64,000 nucleotides of DNA from Trebonia sp963773105 (GTDB lineage: Bacteria; Actinomycetota; Actinomycetes; Streptosporangiales; Streptosporangiaceae). The translations under genes and the position numbers were made by a program. The notes under the pieces are model-generated. The model was not told where the DNA came from and made no database searches. It saw only the letters and a list, made by a program, of their open reading frames with translations. The stretch lies in assembly GCA_963773105.1 (NCBI GenBank), contig CAVZAA010000001.1, forward strand, positions 186,001 through 250,000, given 5' to 3'. The stretch's first letter is position 1. Each line of letters starts with the position of its first letter. Shown one piece after another: positions 50,789-59,942 of this stretch.

Positions 50789-53166
50789 AGCGGCCACGCC
50801 CAGTTGGTGATCTCCGGTGCGTCCTCGCCGAACTCCCTGGTGTACGCCCTAGCCTCGATCCGCTTGTCGGTCATCAGCTGGCGGACGTGCCCGGCGCGCG
50901 CGGCCAGCCCGGGGACCCGGTCGATCACGTCGATGACCAGGTGGAAGCGGTCCAGGTCGTTGAGCATCACCATGTCGAACGGGGTGGTGGTGGTGCCTTC
51001 CTCCTTGTACCCGCGGACGTGCAGGTTGTGGTGCCCGTGGCGCCGGTAGGTCAGCCGGTGGATGAGCCACGGGTACCCGTGGTAGGCGAAGATGACCGGC
51101 CGGTCGACGGTGAACAGCGCGTCGAACTCGGCGTCGGACATGCCGTGCGGGTGCTCGGTGTGCGGCTGCAGCCGCATCAGGTCGACGACGTTGACAACCC
51201 GGACCCGCAGCGATGGCAAGTGCTCGCGGAGCAGCGACACGGCGGCGAGCGTCTCCAGGGTCGGGACATCCCCGGCGCAGGCGAGCACCACGTCGGGCTC
51301 GTCGTTGGCGTCGGTGTCGCTAGACGCCCAGTCCCAAATGCCGACGCCGCGGGTGCAGTGGATGATCGCCTGCTCCATGGTCAGCCACTGCGGCTGCGGC
51401 TGCTTGCCCGCGACGATCACGTTGACGTAGTGCCGCGAGCGCAGGCAGTGGTCGCCGACCGACAGCAGCGTGTTGGCGTCCGGCGGCAGGTAGACCCGGA
51501 TAACCTCGGCCTTCTTGTTCACCACGTGGTCGATGAAGCCAGGATCCTGATGCGAGAACCCGTTGTGGTCCTGCCGCCATACCAGCGACGAGAGCAGGTA
51601 GTTCAGCGACGCGACCGGGCGCCGCCAGGGGATCTCCCTGGTGGTCTTGAGCCACTTGGCGTGCTGGTTGAACATCGAGTCGATGATGTGGATGAACGCC
51701 TCGTAGCAGTTGAACATCCCGTGCCGGCCGGTCAGCAGGTATCCCTCCAGCCAGCCCTGGCACAGGTGCTCGGACAGCACCTCCATCACCCGGCCGTCGG
51801 GGGCCAGGTGGTCGTCGCCGTCGATGATCTGCGCGTCGAAGGCGCGGTCCGTCACCTCGAACACGTCCTGCAGGCGGTTGGAGGCGGTCTCGTCCGGCCC
51901 GAACAACCGGAAGTTGGCCGGGTTGCGCGCGATCACGTCCCGCAGCCACGTTCCCAGGGCGCGGGTGCCCTCGGCCGTGGTGGCGCCCGGGATGGCAACG
52001 GGGACGGCGTAGTCGCGGAAGTCGGGCAGGTCCAGGTCGCGCAGCAGCAGGCCGCCGTTGGCGTGCGGGTTGGCGCTCATCCGCCGGTAGTCCCGTGGCG
52101 GCAGCGCGGCCAGTTCGGGAATCAGCGTCCCGTCCGGGCCGAACAGCTCCGCGGGTCGGTAGGACCGCATCCACTCCTCGAGCTGGGCCAGGTGCGCGGG
52201 ATTGCCGCGCACGTCGCTGATGGGGACCTGATGCGCGCGGAAGGTGCCCTCGACCTGCACCCCGTCCACGGTCTTCGGTCCGGTCCAGCCCTTGGGCGTG
52301 CGCAGCACGATCATCGGCCACTGCGGCCGGGTGGCATCGCCCAGATCGCGGGCCCGCCGTTGAATGTCATCGATCTCGCGGACACAGGCGTCCATCGTCG
52401 CGGCGAGCTGCTGATGCACCAGTTCCGGCTCGTCGCCCGCCACGACGTGAGCGCGGTACCCGTAGCCCTCCATGAGCGATACGAGCTCGTGCTCGGGGAT
52501 GCGTGCGAGCACGGTGGGGTTGGCGATCTTGTATCCGTTCAGGTGCAGGATCGGCAGCACCGCCCCGTCGGTGAGCGGGTTGAGGAACTTGTTCGAGTGC
52601 CAGCTGGCGGCCAGCGGCCCGGTCTCCGCCTCGCCGTCGCCGATCACGCAGGCGGCGATCAGCCCCGGGTTGTCGAAGACCGCGCCGTAGGCGTGCACGA
52701 TCGCGTAGCCGAGCTCGCCGCCCTCGTGGATCGAGCCCGGTGTCTCCGGGGCGGCGTGGCTGGGGATCCCGCCGGGGAACGAGAACTGGCGGAACAGCGC
52801 CTCCATGCCGGCCGCGTCACGGGTGACGTGCGAGTAAAGCTCGCTATAGGTGCCCTCAAGCCACGCGTTGGCCACCACCGCCGGGCCTCCGTGCCCGGGG
52901 CCGGCGAGGAAGATCATGTCCAGGTCCCAGGCCCTGATCACCCGGTTCAGGTGCGCGTAGAGCAGGTTCAGCCCGGGGGTGGTGCCCCAGTGGCCGAGCA
53001 GCCTCGGCTTGACGTCCTCCGGCTGCAGCGGCCGGGTCAGCAGCGGGTTCCCCATCAGGTAGATCTGCCCTACGGACAGGTAGTTGGCGGCCCGCCAGTA
53101 GGCGTCGATCGTTTGCAGTTCGGTGCGGGACAGGGGCTGCTGTTCGGTGATCGCAACCTGGTTCAT
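50785..53166 (-). CDS. xfp: Xylulose-5-phosphate/fructose-6-phosphate phosphoketolase
   Basis: A thiamine-diphosphate enzyme that cleaves xylulose-5-P or fructose-6-P with phosphate to acetyl-P and an aldose phosphate. The 793-aa protein has LGHWGTTPGLNLLYAHLNR, the TPP motif GDGEAETGPLAASWHSNKFL, and HDGFSHQDPG-like sequence (HNGFSHQDPGFIDHVVNKK). Full length. With ackA it forms an ATP-generating shunt usable when respiration is limited. The upstream box suggests DosR-type control. Confidence 0.96.
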   Translation of the reverse strand: MNQVAITEQQPLSRTELQTIDAYWRAANYLSVGQIYLMGNPLLTRPLQPEDVKPRLLGHWGTTPGLNLLYAHLNRVIRAWDLDMIFLAGPGHGGPAVVANAWLEGTYSELYSHVTRDAAGMEALFRQFSFPGGIPSHAAPETPGSIHEGGELGYAIVHAYGAVFDNPGLIAACVIGDGEAETGPLAASWHSNKFLNPLTDGAVLPILHLNGYKIANPTVLARIPEHELVSLMEGYGYRAHVVAGDEPELVHQQLAATMDACVREIDDIQRRARDLGDATRPQWPMIVLRTPKGWTGPKTVDGVQVEGTFRAHQVPISDVRGNPAHLAQLEEWMRSYRPAELFGPDGTLIPELAALPPRDYRRMSANPHANGGLLLRDLDLPDFRDYAVPVAIPGATTAEGTRALGTWLRDVIARNPANFRLFGPDETASNRLQDVFEVTDRAFDAQIIDGDDHLAPDGRVMEVLSEHLCQGWLEGYLLTGRHGMFNCYEAFIHIIDSMFNQHAKWLKTTREIPWRRPVASLNYLLSSLVWRQDHNGFSHQDPGFIDHVVNKKAEVIRVYLPPDANTLLSVGDHCLRSRHYVNVIVAGKQPQPQWLTMEQAIIHCTRGVGIWDWASSDTDANDEPDVVLACAGDVPTLETLAAVSLLREHLPSLRVRVVNVVDLMRLQPHTEHPHGMSDAEFDALFTVDRPVIFAYHGYPWLIHRLTYRRHGHHNLHVRGYKEEGTTTTPFDMVMLNDLDRFHLVIDVIDRVPGLAARAGHVRQLMTDKRIEARAYTREFGEDAPEITNWAWPL

Positions 53167-53234
53167 GGATTGCCCTTCTGCGTCTGGTCGTCGCGTGCCC
53201 TTCTGATCATCCAGGTCTGCGCGACGGTGCGGTA

Positions 53235-53248
53235 AGGCCCTTAGTCCC
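53235..53248 (-). promoter_or_regulatory. DosR-box-like site upstream of xfp
   Basis: AGGCCCTTAGTCCC matches GGGACTWWAGTCCC at 11 of 14 positions when read on the plus strand. It is 69-82 bp upstream of the xfp start. The DosR-type regulator is encoded at 62861. By-eye match; unverified. Confidence 0.4.
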
Positions 53249-53349
53249 GGAGCCGGGGCCCGCAGGTCCCAGCGCGCCCAGACGGATCGTTTCTTACCCG
53301 CGCCAGGGCGCGCCTAGCATCGGAGTGCAAATGGGGCACGGGCGCGCCC

Positions 53350-53399
53350 GACATGGTGTCCTGGTAGCAGGTGTTCAGCAGGCTGCTGATGATCACCAC
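53350..53399 (-). pseudogene. Fragment of an MFS (DHA2-type) transporter gene
   Basis: This 50-bp stretch is about 88 percent identical to 63671-63720, which encodes the GVAIIGSLLDTRYQDTMS segment of an MFS transporter. Here the minus strand reads VVIISSLLNTCYQDTMS, with no transporter sequence on either side. It is a relic left after deletion or recombination. Confidence 0.6.
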
Positions 53400-53480
53400 T
53401 TCCGAAGACCGGACGTTCGTCCTTCCCCTGGCCGATTTTCGTCCCTTCCGGCCGTTGGCGGCCTGGGCGAGGATGGGCGC

Positions 53481-53804
53481 ATGAACGCGAGATCCCTGCA
53501 CCCGGCGGGTCAGAGGGGCACCGCAGCCGGCCTGCTGCACGACGACACCATCGGGGCCGGCCGCGCGGTCGCGCTCGGCCCGGCCTGCTGCTGCCCCGCC
53601 AACCCGGTCGTGCGGGTGATCATGCCTGCGACCGCCGCCCGTCCGCACCGCACCGAGCTGCTGCTGTGCGGCCATCACTACCGAGTCTCGCGGCGGGCGC
53701 TGGCCGCCGCCGGCGCCACGGTCACCGAACTCCTCGGGCCGGCCGGAACCCCGCCGACCGCGCTGCTGCCCGACCTTCCCGCTCCCCGCGTCCCGGTCGG
53801 CTGA
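53481..53804 (+). CDS. DUF7455-like small protein
   Basis: About 107 aa from ATG 53481 (GAGG upstream). The segment ACCCPANPVVRVIMPATAAR then ELLLCGHHYRVSRRALAAAG gives paired Cys and His residues like a zinc site, matching small actinobacterial proteins often placed next to sigB-like or stress genes. The function is unknown. DosR-box-like palindrome GGACGTTCGTCC lies at 53411-53422. Confidence 0.75.
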   Translation: MNARSLHPAGQRGTAAGLLHDDTIGAGRAVALGPACCCPANPVVRVIMPATAARPHRTELLLCGHHYRVSRRALAAAGATVTELLGPAGTPPTALLPDLPAPRVPVG

Positions 53805-53839
53805 CAGGCAGCTCAAGGACGCGGGCCGCAACGGATACG

Positions 53840-53998
53840 CGGTCAAAGGTCCCGTTGCAGGTCCCCTGCGGCCTTTTGCTCGGGGGAGAGCGAAAAGAAG
53901 CCGATGTCGAACGGAAGGTGGAATCTCCCCGTCGGCCGGTTAGCCACACACATGGTGGTCAGCCGGGACGTTGGGACGCCCGCGGGGACCACGGTCCC
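53840..53998 (+). promoter_or_regulatory. DosR-box-like sites in the gap before the DUF998 gene
   Basis: CGGTCAAAGGTCCC at 53840-53853 (10/14) and GGGACCACGGTCCC at 53985-53998 (11/14, perfect 6-2-6 inverted repeat) resemble GGGACTWWAGTCCC. The second is 47-60 bp upstream of the DUF998 start. No other gene was seen in 53805-54044. Confidence 0.4.
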
Positions 53999-54044
53999 TG
54001 TCGTGGGGAAGCCTGGTAGCGCCATGGTGAATGAGGTACTTGCC

Positions 54045-55133
54045 ATGAAGCAGATGAAAGGCGGCCCGATGAGAGAGGCCAGCGGGGCTACGCTGGGCGG
54101 TAGGGCACCAGCTGCGCCGCTGAGGGCGGGCGGCAACGATGGCCCGGGTGTGCCATGGTGGGGCGTGGTCTCGGCCTTGACGGCTCCGCTGCTGCTGGTT
54201 GCCGGGTGGACGATCGCCGCCGCCCTACAGCCGCAACCATTCAACGCCGTGGCCGGCACTGTCAGCGCACTCGCGGCAATGGGTGCCGCCGACCGGTGGG
54301 TGATGACGCTCGCGTTCGCGGTGGCCGGGGCCTGCGAGGTCGTGACCGGGCTGGCGCTACGGCCGGCCGCGGCGCCGGGGCGGCTCATCCTGATGGCGGC
54401 CGGCCTGGCCGGCGTGCTCGTCGCAGCCAACCCTGAGCACGCCGGGGGCTCACTGGCGCACGCGTGCTGGGCCGGGGTCGGCTTCGCGGCCCTGGTGATG
54501 TGGCCGGAAGGGGCCTGGCGGCGAGGGCTATCGGTGCCCTGGGGACTGCGGCCGACCGTTGCCGCCGTCGCGGCCGGAATCATGATCGGCTTCCTCGCGG
54601 TGTTCCTGGTGGAGTTGGTCGCACAGGGCGGACAGGTCGGCCTGGCCGAGCGGATTATGGGTGTAATGCAGGCGGGCTGGCCGCTGGTGGTAGTCCTATC
54701 CTGCCGCCTGCACCGGCCAGATAACCGGACGACCCGCGGGCTGGGGCCGGCTCGCAGCGGCGCGGCGCCCGGCGGCTGCGGGCGCGGGCCGTGTCCAGGG
54801 GAGGGCGGGCCGGACAGCAGGGTGAGCACCAAGCCGCCCGCGCAGGCGGCGAGAGCGAGGTCCGGCGCCCCGCCGCCAGGGGCGAAACCGACGATCGCGA
54901 GCTTTGCCAGCCCGAACCCGGCCGCAGCCAGGCCCGCCAGCAGCATGGCCGAGGATCTCGACCGGCCGGAACCGAGCCCGTCCGGCAGCACGCGCAGCAG
55001 GGGTCGGTGCACCCACAGCAGGCCGGCGATGAGCGGGACCAGGATCACGGCCAGCAGGGCGATCCAGGCCAGCCGCAGTTCCCACCATCCGGCGGACCCG
55101 ATCCGGGGCTGTGGCATCACTCCGGTCGGGTAG
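54045..55133 (+). CDS. DUF998-family membrane protein, with anomalous C-terminal extension
   Basis: The DUF998 part runs to about 54715: six helices with WGVVSALTAPLLLVAGWTIA, NAVAGTVSALAAMGAADRWV, LRPAAAPGRLILMAAG and ending MQAGWPLVVVLSCRL, the normal end of the family. After that the frame continues for about 140 low-complexity residues antisense to the acyltransferase gene, until 55133. A stop in another frame lies at 54722-54724, so a one-base indel may have removed the natural stop. Start ATG 54045 (GAGG upstream) or ATG 54069. Confidence 0.75.
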   Translation: MKQMKGGPMREASGATLGGRAPAAPLRAGGNDGPGVPWWGVVSALTAPLLLVAGWTIAAALQPQPFNAVAGTVSALAAMGAADRWVMTLAFAVAGACEVVTGLALRPAAAPGRLILMAAGLAGVLVAANPEHAGGSLAHACWAGVGFAALVMWPEGAWRRGLSVPWGLRPTVAAVAAGIMIGFLAVFLVELVAQGGQVGLAERIMGVMQAGWPLVVVLSCRLHRPDNRTTRGLGPARSGAAPGGCGRGPCPGEGGPDSRVSTKPPAQAARARSGAPPPGAKPTIASFASPNPAAARPASSMAEDLDRPEPSPSGSTRSRGRCTHSRPAMSGTRITASRAIQASRSSHHPADPIRGCGITPVG

Positions 55134-56109
55134 AAGGCAACCGCGACGATAATCACCGGCACCATGTGCCACAGGTAAACCAGCATGACCCCGGGGTTAA
55201 GCCGGTCGACCGGCCGCCACCAGCGAGGCTGGGCGAGCAGCCGCGACACCGCGGGTGCCGCCGCCAGGACCAGGCCGGTCTGGGCGGCGGCATAGGCCAG
55301 CAGCGCGATGGACGGCGGGGTGGTGTTGCCGACCGGCTCACCGGCGCCGATCATATCGACCGGGAAGGGACCCCAGGCGGTGAGGGCCGCCAGGGCCGCC
55401 GCGCCCGTGGCCGCGAGGGCGTACGGCCGCCACCGCGGGCAGGTCAGGCTGCCGTCGCGCCAGGCGAATCCCCAGACATACATTGAGCCCCATACCAGCA
55501 GGTAGTTCGCGTAGCCGACGATGTGGACGTGTGCGTCTACCGCGCCCGCGTCCACCGCGGCGGCACCCAGCGCCATCACCGCGGGTACGGCAATGCCCCA
55601 CCGCCGGTACGCGGCCAGGATCGCTGGGGTTAGCGCGATCAGCATCAGGTACACCGGCAGAAACCACAGCTGAAGGGCGACCAGCCAGCGGCCTGGGCCA
55701 GTTCGGCCGCGCCCGCTCCCGCGATCCGGGCCGCTGCGATAGCGAGGACTGCCACCGTCACGTACACCGCCGCCGGCCACAGCAGGCCCATCGCGTGCAC
55801 CCGCACCCAGCTCGCCCAGTCACCGCCCCGGGCTCGGTGGTCGGCCCACGAGCCGGCGTGCACGTACCCGCCGACCAGGAAGAAGACGGGCATCACCTGG
55901 AAGGCCAGGGTGACCCAGCCGGCCCAGCTGACGAAGTTGATCGCATCGAGGCCGGACAGCCGCCCATCGGTGTAGGTGAGCGAGGTCAGCAGCCAGTGGC
56001 CGGACGCCACCGCGCCGATCGCCGCTACCCGCAGCAGATCCAGATAGCGGTACCGCCCGGCCGCCGCCTGGCGGCCGGGCGCGGGGATCATGAGGCCAGC
56101 TTCTGACAT
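54696..56109 (-). pseudogene. Acyltransferase 3 family membrane protein, frameshifted
   Basis: The N-terminal part (56109 to about 55690) has RYRYLDLLRVAAIGAVASGHWLL and VMPVFFLVGGYVHAGSW, hallmarks of acyltransferase 3. The remainder (from about 55690) continues in another frame as LVALQLWFLPVYLMLIALTP and multiple helices, ending near 54790. A shift around 55690-55700 (one base missing, or two extra) separates the two. It transfers acyl groups to exported glycans in related systems. The end is unclear because it overlaps the convergent DUF998 gene; 54696 is the stop if a second shift occurred. Confidence 0.7.
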
Positions 56110-56449
56110 CTCCCAGCCTCCCTTGCGCGGCCCACCGCATCCTCAGCTCTACGACACGGGTAAGCGCCCGGTCGGCCTAGAGGCGAAAGTCCCCTCCCGG
56201 TCGGCCATTTCCGCGACGGCGAAAAGCGGGCGTGGACGCTCGCACCGCACGCGCACTTGGCGTGCCACGGGCGGGGAACCACGGTCCGTTCGCTCCGCAG
56301 GATCTGTTGAATTTCCGGCTTGGCGCGCGGGCCGAAGGTCCCCATGGCCAAGCCCGAAGGCCCATGTCCCTCGACGGCGGCAAGCGGCAGGCTGGAGGTG
56401 GAGCGGGGCGACCTGCGGTGATCCTGCTGCGCCAGTTGGAGGCGTCAAG
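56110..56449 (+). promoter_or_regulatory. 340-bp divergent gap with two DosR-box-like sites
   Basis: No gene seen. GAGGCGAAAGTCCC at 56180-56193 and GGGCCGAAGGTCCC at 56329-56342 each match GGGACTWWAGTCCC at 11 of 14 positions. They lie between the divergent acyltransferase and GH26 lipoprotein genes. Ribosome-binding site GGAGG at 56438-56442 serves the GH26 gene. Confidence 0.4.
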
Positions 56450-57370
56450 ATGCGAAGGCTCGCGGTCGCGACGGTGGTCGCATCCATCTTGCTGGCAGCG
56501 GCGGGATGCCTGACCCCGCTGACGTCGCAGCCGCCCCTGGCGCCGGTCCCCGCCTCGGCCAGGCCGCTGGTCGGCGTCTACGAACCAGACGCGCCAGGCG
56601 GCTGGACGCAGATCGCGGGCTTCACCAACGCGACCGGCGTCAAGCCCGCGATCGTCGTATACTACTCGCCGTGGAACGACCCGTTCAGTGCGTCATTCGC
56701 GGAGACGGCCTGGGGCCACGGTGCCTATGTGCTCGTCCAGCTTCAGCCGAACGGCGTTACGCTCGCCTCAATCGCCGCGGGCGGCTCGGACGCCTATCTG
56801 CGCGCTTACGCCGACGACGTCGTCGCGTTCGGCCATCCGGTGATCTTGTCGTTCGGGCACGAGATGAACGGCACTTGGTACTCCTGGGGCGACGGCCGCG
56901 CGTCACCCGCGACGTTCGTGGCCGCCTGGAGGCACATCGTGCGGGTCTTCCGCGCCGTGGGAGCGGCCAACGTCACCTGGCTGTGGGCGGTCAATTCCAT
57001 CGCCGGGGCGGCGAGTTCGCTGAGCCAGTGGTGGCCCGGCGCGGCCTGGGTCAACTGGACCGGCATCGACGGCTACTACTACCGGGCGACCGATACCTTC
57101 GGCTCGGTGTTCGGCTCGACCATCGCGGACATCCGCGCGATCAGCAGCGCACCGCTGCTGATCGCCGAGAGCGCCGTGGGCACCACCACGGACCGCGAAG
57201 ATCAGATTGACTCGCTGTTCGCGGATGCCCGCGCGGAGCGTCTGGCCGGGGTGGTCTGGTTCGACGAGGCGCAGCAAGCCGGCCTATACCACCAGGACTG
57301 GCGTCTCGAAGACGACCCGTCTGCGCTCGCGGCGTTCACCGCCGCCGCGGCGACCTACCTGGGCAGCTAG
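56450..57370 (+). CDS. GH26-like glycoside hydrolase lipoprotein
   Basis: 306 aa with a type II signal peptide: basic start, hydrophobic stretch, lipobox LLAAAGC (Cys about residue 19). The catalytic domain has FGHEMNGTWYSWGDG (acid/base Glu, as in GH26) and LLIAESAVGTT (nucleophile Glu). GH26 members are mostly beta-mannanases, with some acting on other beta-glycans. It precedes a processive glycosyltransferase, so trimming of the polymer made next door is likely. Confidence 0.9.
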   Translation: MRRLAVATVVASILLAAAGCLTPLTSQPPLAPVPASARPLVGVYEPDAPGGWTQIAGFTNATGVKPAIVVYYSPWNDPFSASFAETAWGHGAYVLVQLQPNGVTLASIAAGGSDAYLRAYADDVVAFGHPVILSFGHEMNGTWYSWGDGRASPATFVAAWRHIVRVFRAVGAANVTWLWAVNSIAGAASSLSQWWPGAAWVNWTGIDGYYYRATDTFGSVFGSTIADIRAISSAPLLIAESAVGTTTDREDQIDSLFADARAERLAGVVWFDEAQQAGLYHQDWRLEDDPSALAAFTAAAATYLGS

Positions 57371-57515
57371 GCCTCCGCGTCGAGCCGGCCCGCGCGGCGG
57401 GGGCTGCGCCGGCCCATATCGGGACATAGCGCGCTTTTATTGGGGACGTACGGCATATCCCTTTACGTCACGAAGAGCACAGACTGATAGTGACCTTCCT
57501 AAATGAGGTGCTTTC

Positions 57516-59861
57516 ATGCTTGAGGCGATGGTCATTGCCGGGATCGTCGCCGCCCCGCTCGGTTCCGCCGCGCTTTTCCTGCCGGCCAGACACCATGCGC
57601 GGGCGGCGGGCTGGTGGGCGGCGGCGTGGCAGGTCATCCTGGCCATCGCCGGGTCCGCGGTGCTCGCCGCCGCGGCGGCCGGCGTGCTGTACCTGCTGAG
57701 AGCGACGGAAGCCAACCTCATCATCGGGGCAACGGCCCTGGCACTGGCGGAACTGCTCTGGCTCCCGGTCACCAGGAACTGGTCGCCGCGGGCGCACCTG
57801 TGCTGGGCGTCATCGACCTTCCTGTTCGCGGTCTACCTGGTGTACGCGCTCGAGTGGACCTTCGCCAGCCACCTCGGCCCGGCCAGCACGGCGGGGGGCG
57901 TGCTGCTGTGGTGCCTGGAGGTGGTCGCCGCGCTGATGTCCTGCGCTTACCTGTGGGAACTGTGCGACGCGCTCGGCACCGATCACTGGCGCCGCAGGCG
58001 GCCGCCGCTTGACCCGCGCCAGCGAGTGCCAACCGCGATGCTGCGGGCGGTGGGAGCGGCCTCGGATAAGGCTCCGCCGCTGGTCAGCGTGCACGTCCCG
58101 GCCCACAACGAGCCGCCCGAGATGGTCATCGAGACGCTCCGCGCGCTGCTGCGGCTCGACTACCCGCGAGTGCAGATCGTTGTCATCGACGACAACACCG
58201 ACGACGAGTGGCTGTGGCGTCCGGTTGAGACCTGGTGCCGTCGGCATGACGTCACGTTCAAGCACCTGGAGGACTGGCCCGGCTACAAGTCGGGCGCACT
58301 CAACTACGCCTTGCAGCATCTCACGCACCCGGACGCCGAAATCATTGGCGTGGTCGACTCCGACTACCAGGTCGAGCAGGAATGGCTGCGCGAGTGCGTG
58401 CCGCTCTTCGCCGACCCCTGGATCGGGTTCGTGCAGGCGCCGCAGGACTACCGCGACTGGCAGCACGCCCGCTACTACCGGCGGCTCTACTACTCCTACA
58501 AGTACTTCTTCACGGTCTCCCAGCCCTCGAGGAACGAACGCGACGGCGCGATCTTCGCAGGCACCATGGGGCTGATCAGGAGGGTCGCACTGGACGAGCT
58601 CGGCGGCTGGGACGAATGGTGCATCACAGAAGACGCCGAGCTCTCGCTCAGGCTGCTCCGCGCGGGCTGGTCCGGCATGCACGTCGACGAGTCCGGCGGC
58701 CGCGGCATCATGCCGCTGACGTTCGAGGCGCTCAAGGGACAGCGGTACCGGTGGTGCTTCGGCGGCATCCAACTGCTGCGCATGCACTGGAAATCCCTGC
58801 TTCCCGGCCCGGAGACCAAGAAGAACCACCTGTCGGCCGGGCAGCGCTGGTCGTACCTGTCGGGCGCGCTGCAGTGGTATGGCGACCTGCTCGGACTGCT
58901 GTTCCTGGTCTTCCTGCTGGCCGGCGCGGTGAACCTGGCAACCGGGGGCGGGCAGCTCTTCCGGAAGCTGACGGTCTTCCTCGTCGCCGCCGTCCCCGTG
59001 CTCCTCCTGCTTGGCCTGGTCCGCGCGATCGCGCTGCTGCGCCGGGGAACCGGCGCGTCCTGGCGCGACGCGATCGGCGCGTTCTTCATCTGGCAGTCCA
59101 CCTCGCTCGTGGTGGCCCGCGCCTCGGTGCTCGCCCTGTTCGCGAGGAAGGCCGCCTTCCTGCGCACCCCGAAGACCAGCGAGCGGACCAGCTGGTGGCA
59201 CGCGCTGCGCGCCAACTGGGCGGAGACTGTCCTCGCGCTCTTCGGCGCGGCCGGGATCGCCGGGGCGCTGACCAAGACAAGCACGCTGAGCGGCCCGTTG
59301 CTAGCGGGCTTGCTGTTCGTCCCCACCCTCGGCATGGCCGCCGCGCCGTTCAACAGCTGGGCCGCCCGCCGCGCCGCGCTCCCCGAGTGGCTGCGCCAGC
59401 GCCGCAATACCGAGTACCGGCGCGAGCGCCGCACCTTCGCCGCGGGAATCGCGGCCGGGGGCGCGATCGCCGTCGCCGCCGTGGCGGCGCTCGCGATCGC
59501 GCTGATGCTCACCGGCCGCCACATCACCGGGCCCAGCCTCGTCAACCCGATCCAGTCCCCGGCCGCAACGACAACCGCTCCCGCCTCGTCAGTCACGCCA
59601 ACATCGACGCCTACGGCAACTCCGACCACCACGACGACGCCGACGGTGACTCCTACCGCAACCAACACGCTATCGGGCTCGCCGACCGCGACAGCAACCT
59701 CCCCGACCGCGACGGCGAGCTCTCCAACCGCGACGACGACGCCGACAGTCACTCCGACAACGGCGACCCCGAGCTCCGCCACGCCCCCCGCAGCCATCAC
59801 GCCAACGGTCACTTCACCTCCCGCAGCCCGCCCGGCTGAGAGCCGCAGGCACTCTGCATGA
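57516..59861 (+). CDS. Processive GT2 glycosyltransferase (cellulose-synthase-like)
   Basis: 781 aa. Three or four N-terminal helices, then GT2 catalytic motifs: VVIDDNTDDE (about residue 223), VVDSDYQVEQ (about 278), WCITEDAELSLRLL (about 368) and QRYRW (about 409, the QxxRW of processive enzymes). Four C-terminal helices follow, and a Thr/Pro/Ala-rich outer tail of about 100 residues. It probably polymerises a beta-linked exopolysaccharide. It follows the GH26 lipoprotein with a 145-bp gap. Confidence 0.92.
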   Translation: MLEAMVIAGIVAAPLGSAALFLPARHHARAAGWWAAAWQVILAIAGSAVLAAAAAGVLYLLRATEANLIIGATALALAELLWLPVTRNWSPRAHLCWASSTFLFAVYLVYALEWTFASHLGPASTAGGVLLWCLEVVAALMSCAYLWELCDALGTDHWRRRRPPLDPRQRVPTAMLRAVGAASDKAPPLVSVHVPAHNEPPEMVIETLRALLRLDYPRVQIVVIDDNTDDEWLWRPVETWCRRHDVTFKHLEDWPGYKSGALNYALQHLTHPDAEIIGVVDSDYQVEQEWLRECVPLFADPWIGFVQAPQDYRDWQHARYYRRLYYSYKYFFTVSQPSRNERDGAIFAGTMGLIRRVALDELGGWDEWCITEDAELSLRLLRAGWSGMHVDESGGRGIMPLTFEALKGQRYRWCFGGIQLLRMHWKSLLPGPETKKNHLSAGQRWSYLSGALQWYGDLLGLLFLVFLLAGAVNLATGGGQLFRKLTVFLVAAVPVLLLLGLVRAIALLRRGTGASWRDAIGAFFIWQSTSLVVARASVLALFARKAAFLRTPKTSERTSWWHALRANWAETVLALFGAAGIAGALTKTSTLSGPLLAGLLFVPTLGMAAAPFNSWAARRAALPEWLRQRRNTEYRRERRTFAAGIAAGGAIAVAAVAALAIALMLTGRHITGPSLVNPIQSPAATTTAPASSVTPTSTPTATPTTTTTPTVTPTATNTLSGSPTATATSPTATASSPTATTTPTVTPTTATPSSATPPAAITPTVTSPPAARPAESRRHSA

Positions 59862-59942
59862 CCGGCCACCTCGGCGCCGGCGCGAGAGCGGTCCAGTATG
59901 ACCGCGGTCGGCCGACACGCTAATTGCCGAGGATCCCGCGGC

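Noticed and set aside
53325..53480. 52-codon upstream extension of the DUF7455-like gene
   Set aside because: It crosses the MFS relic, lacks a ribosome-binding site and is not part of the family.
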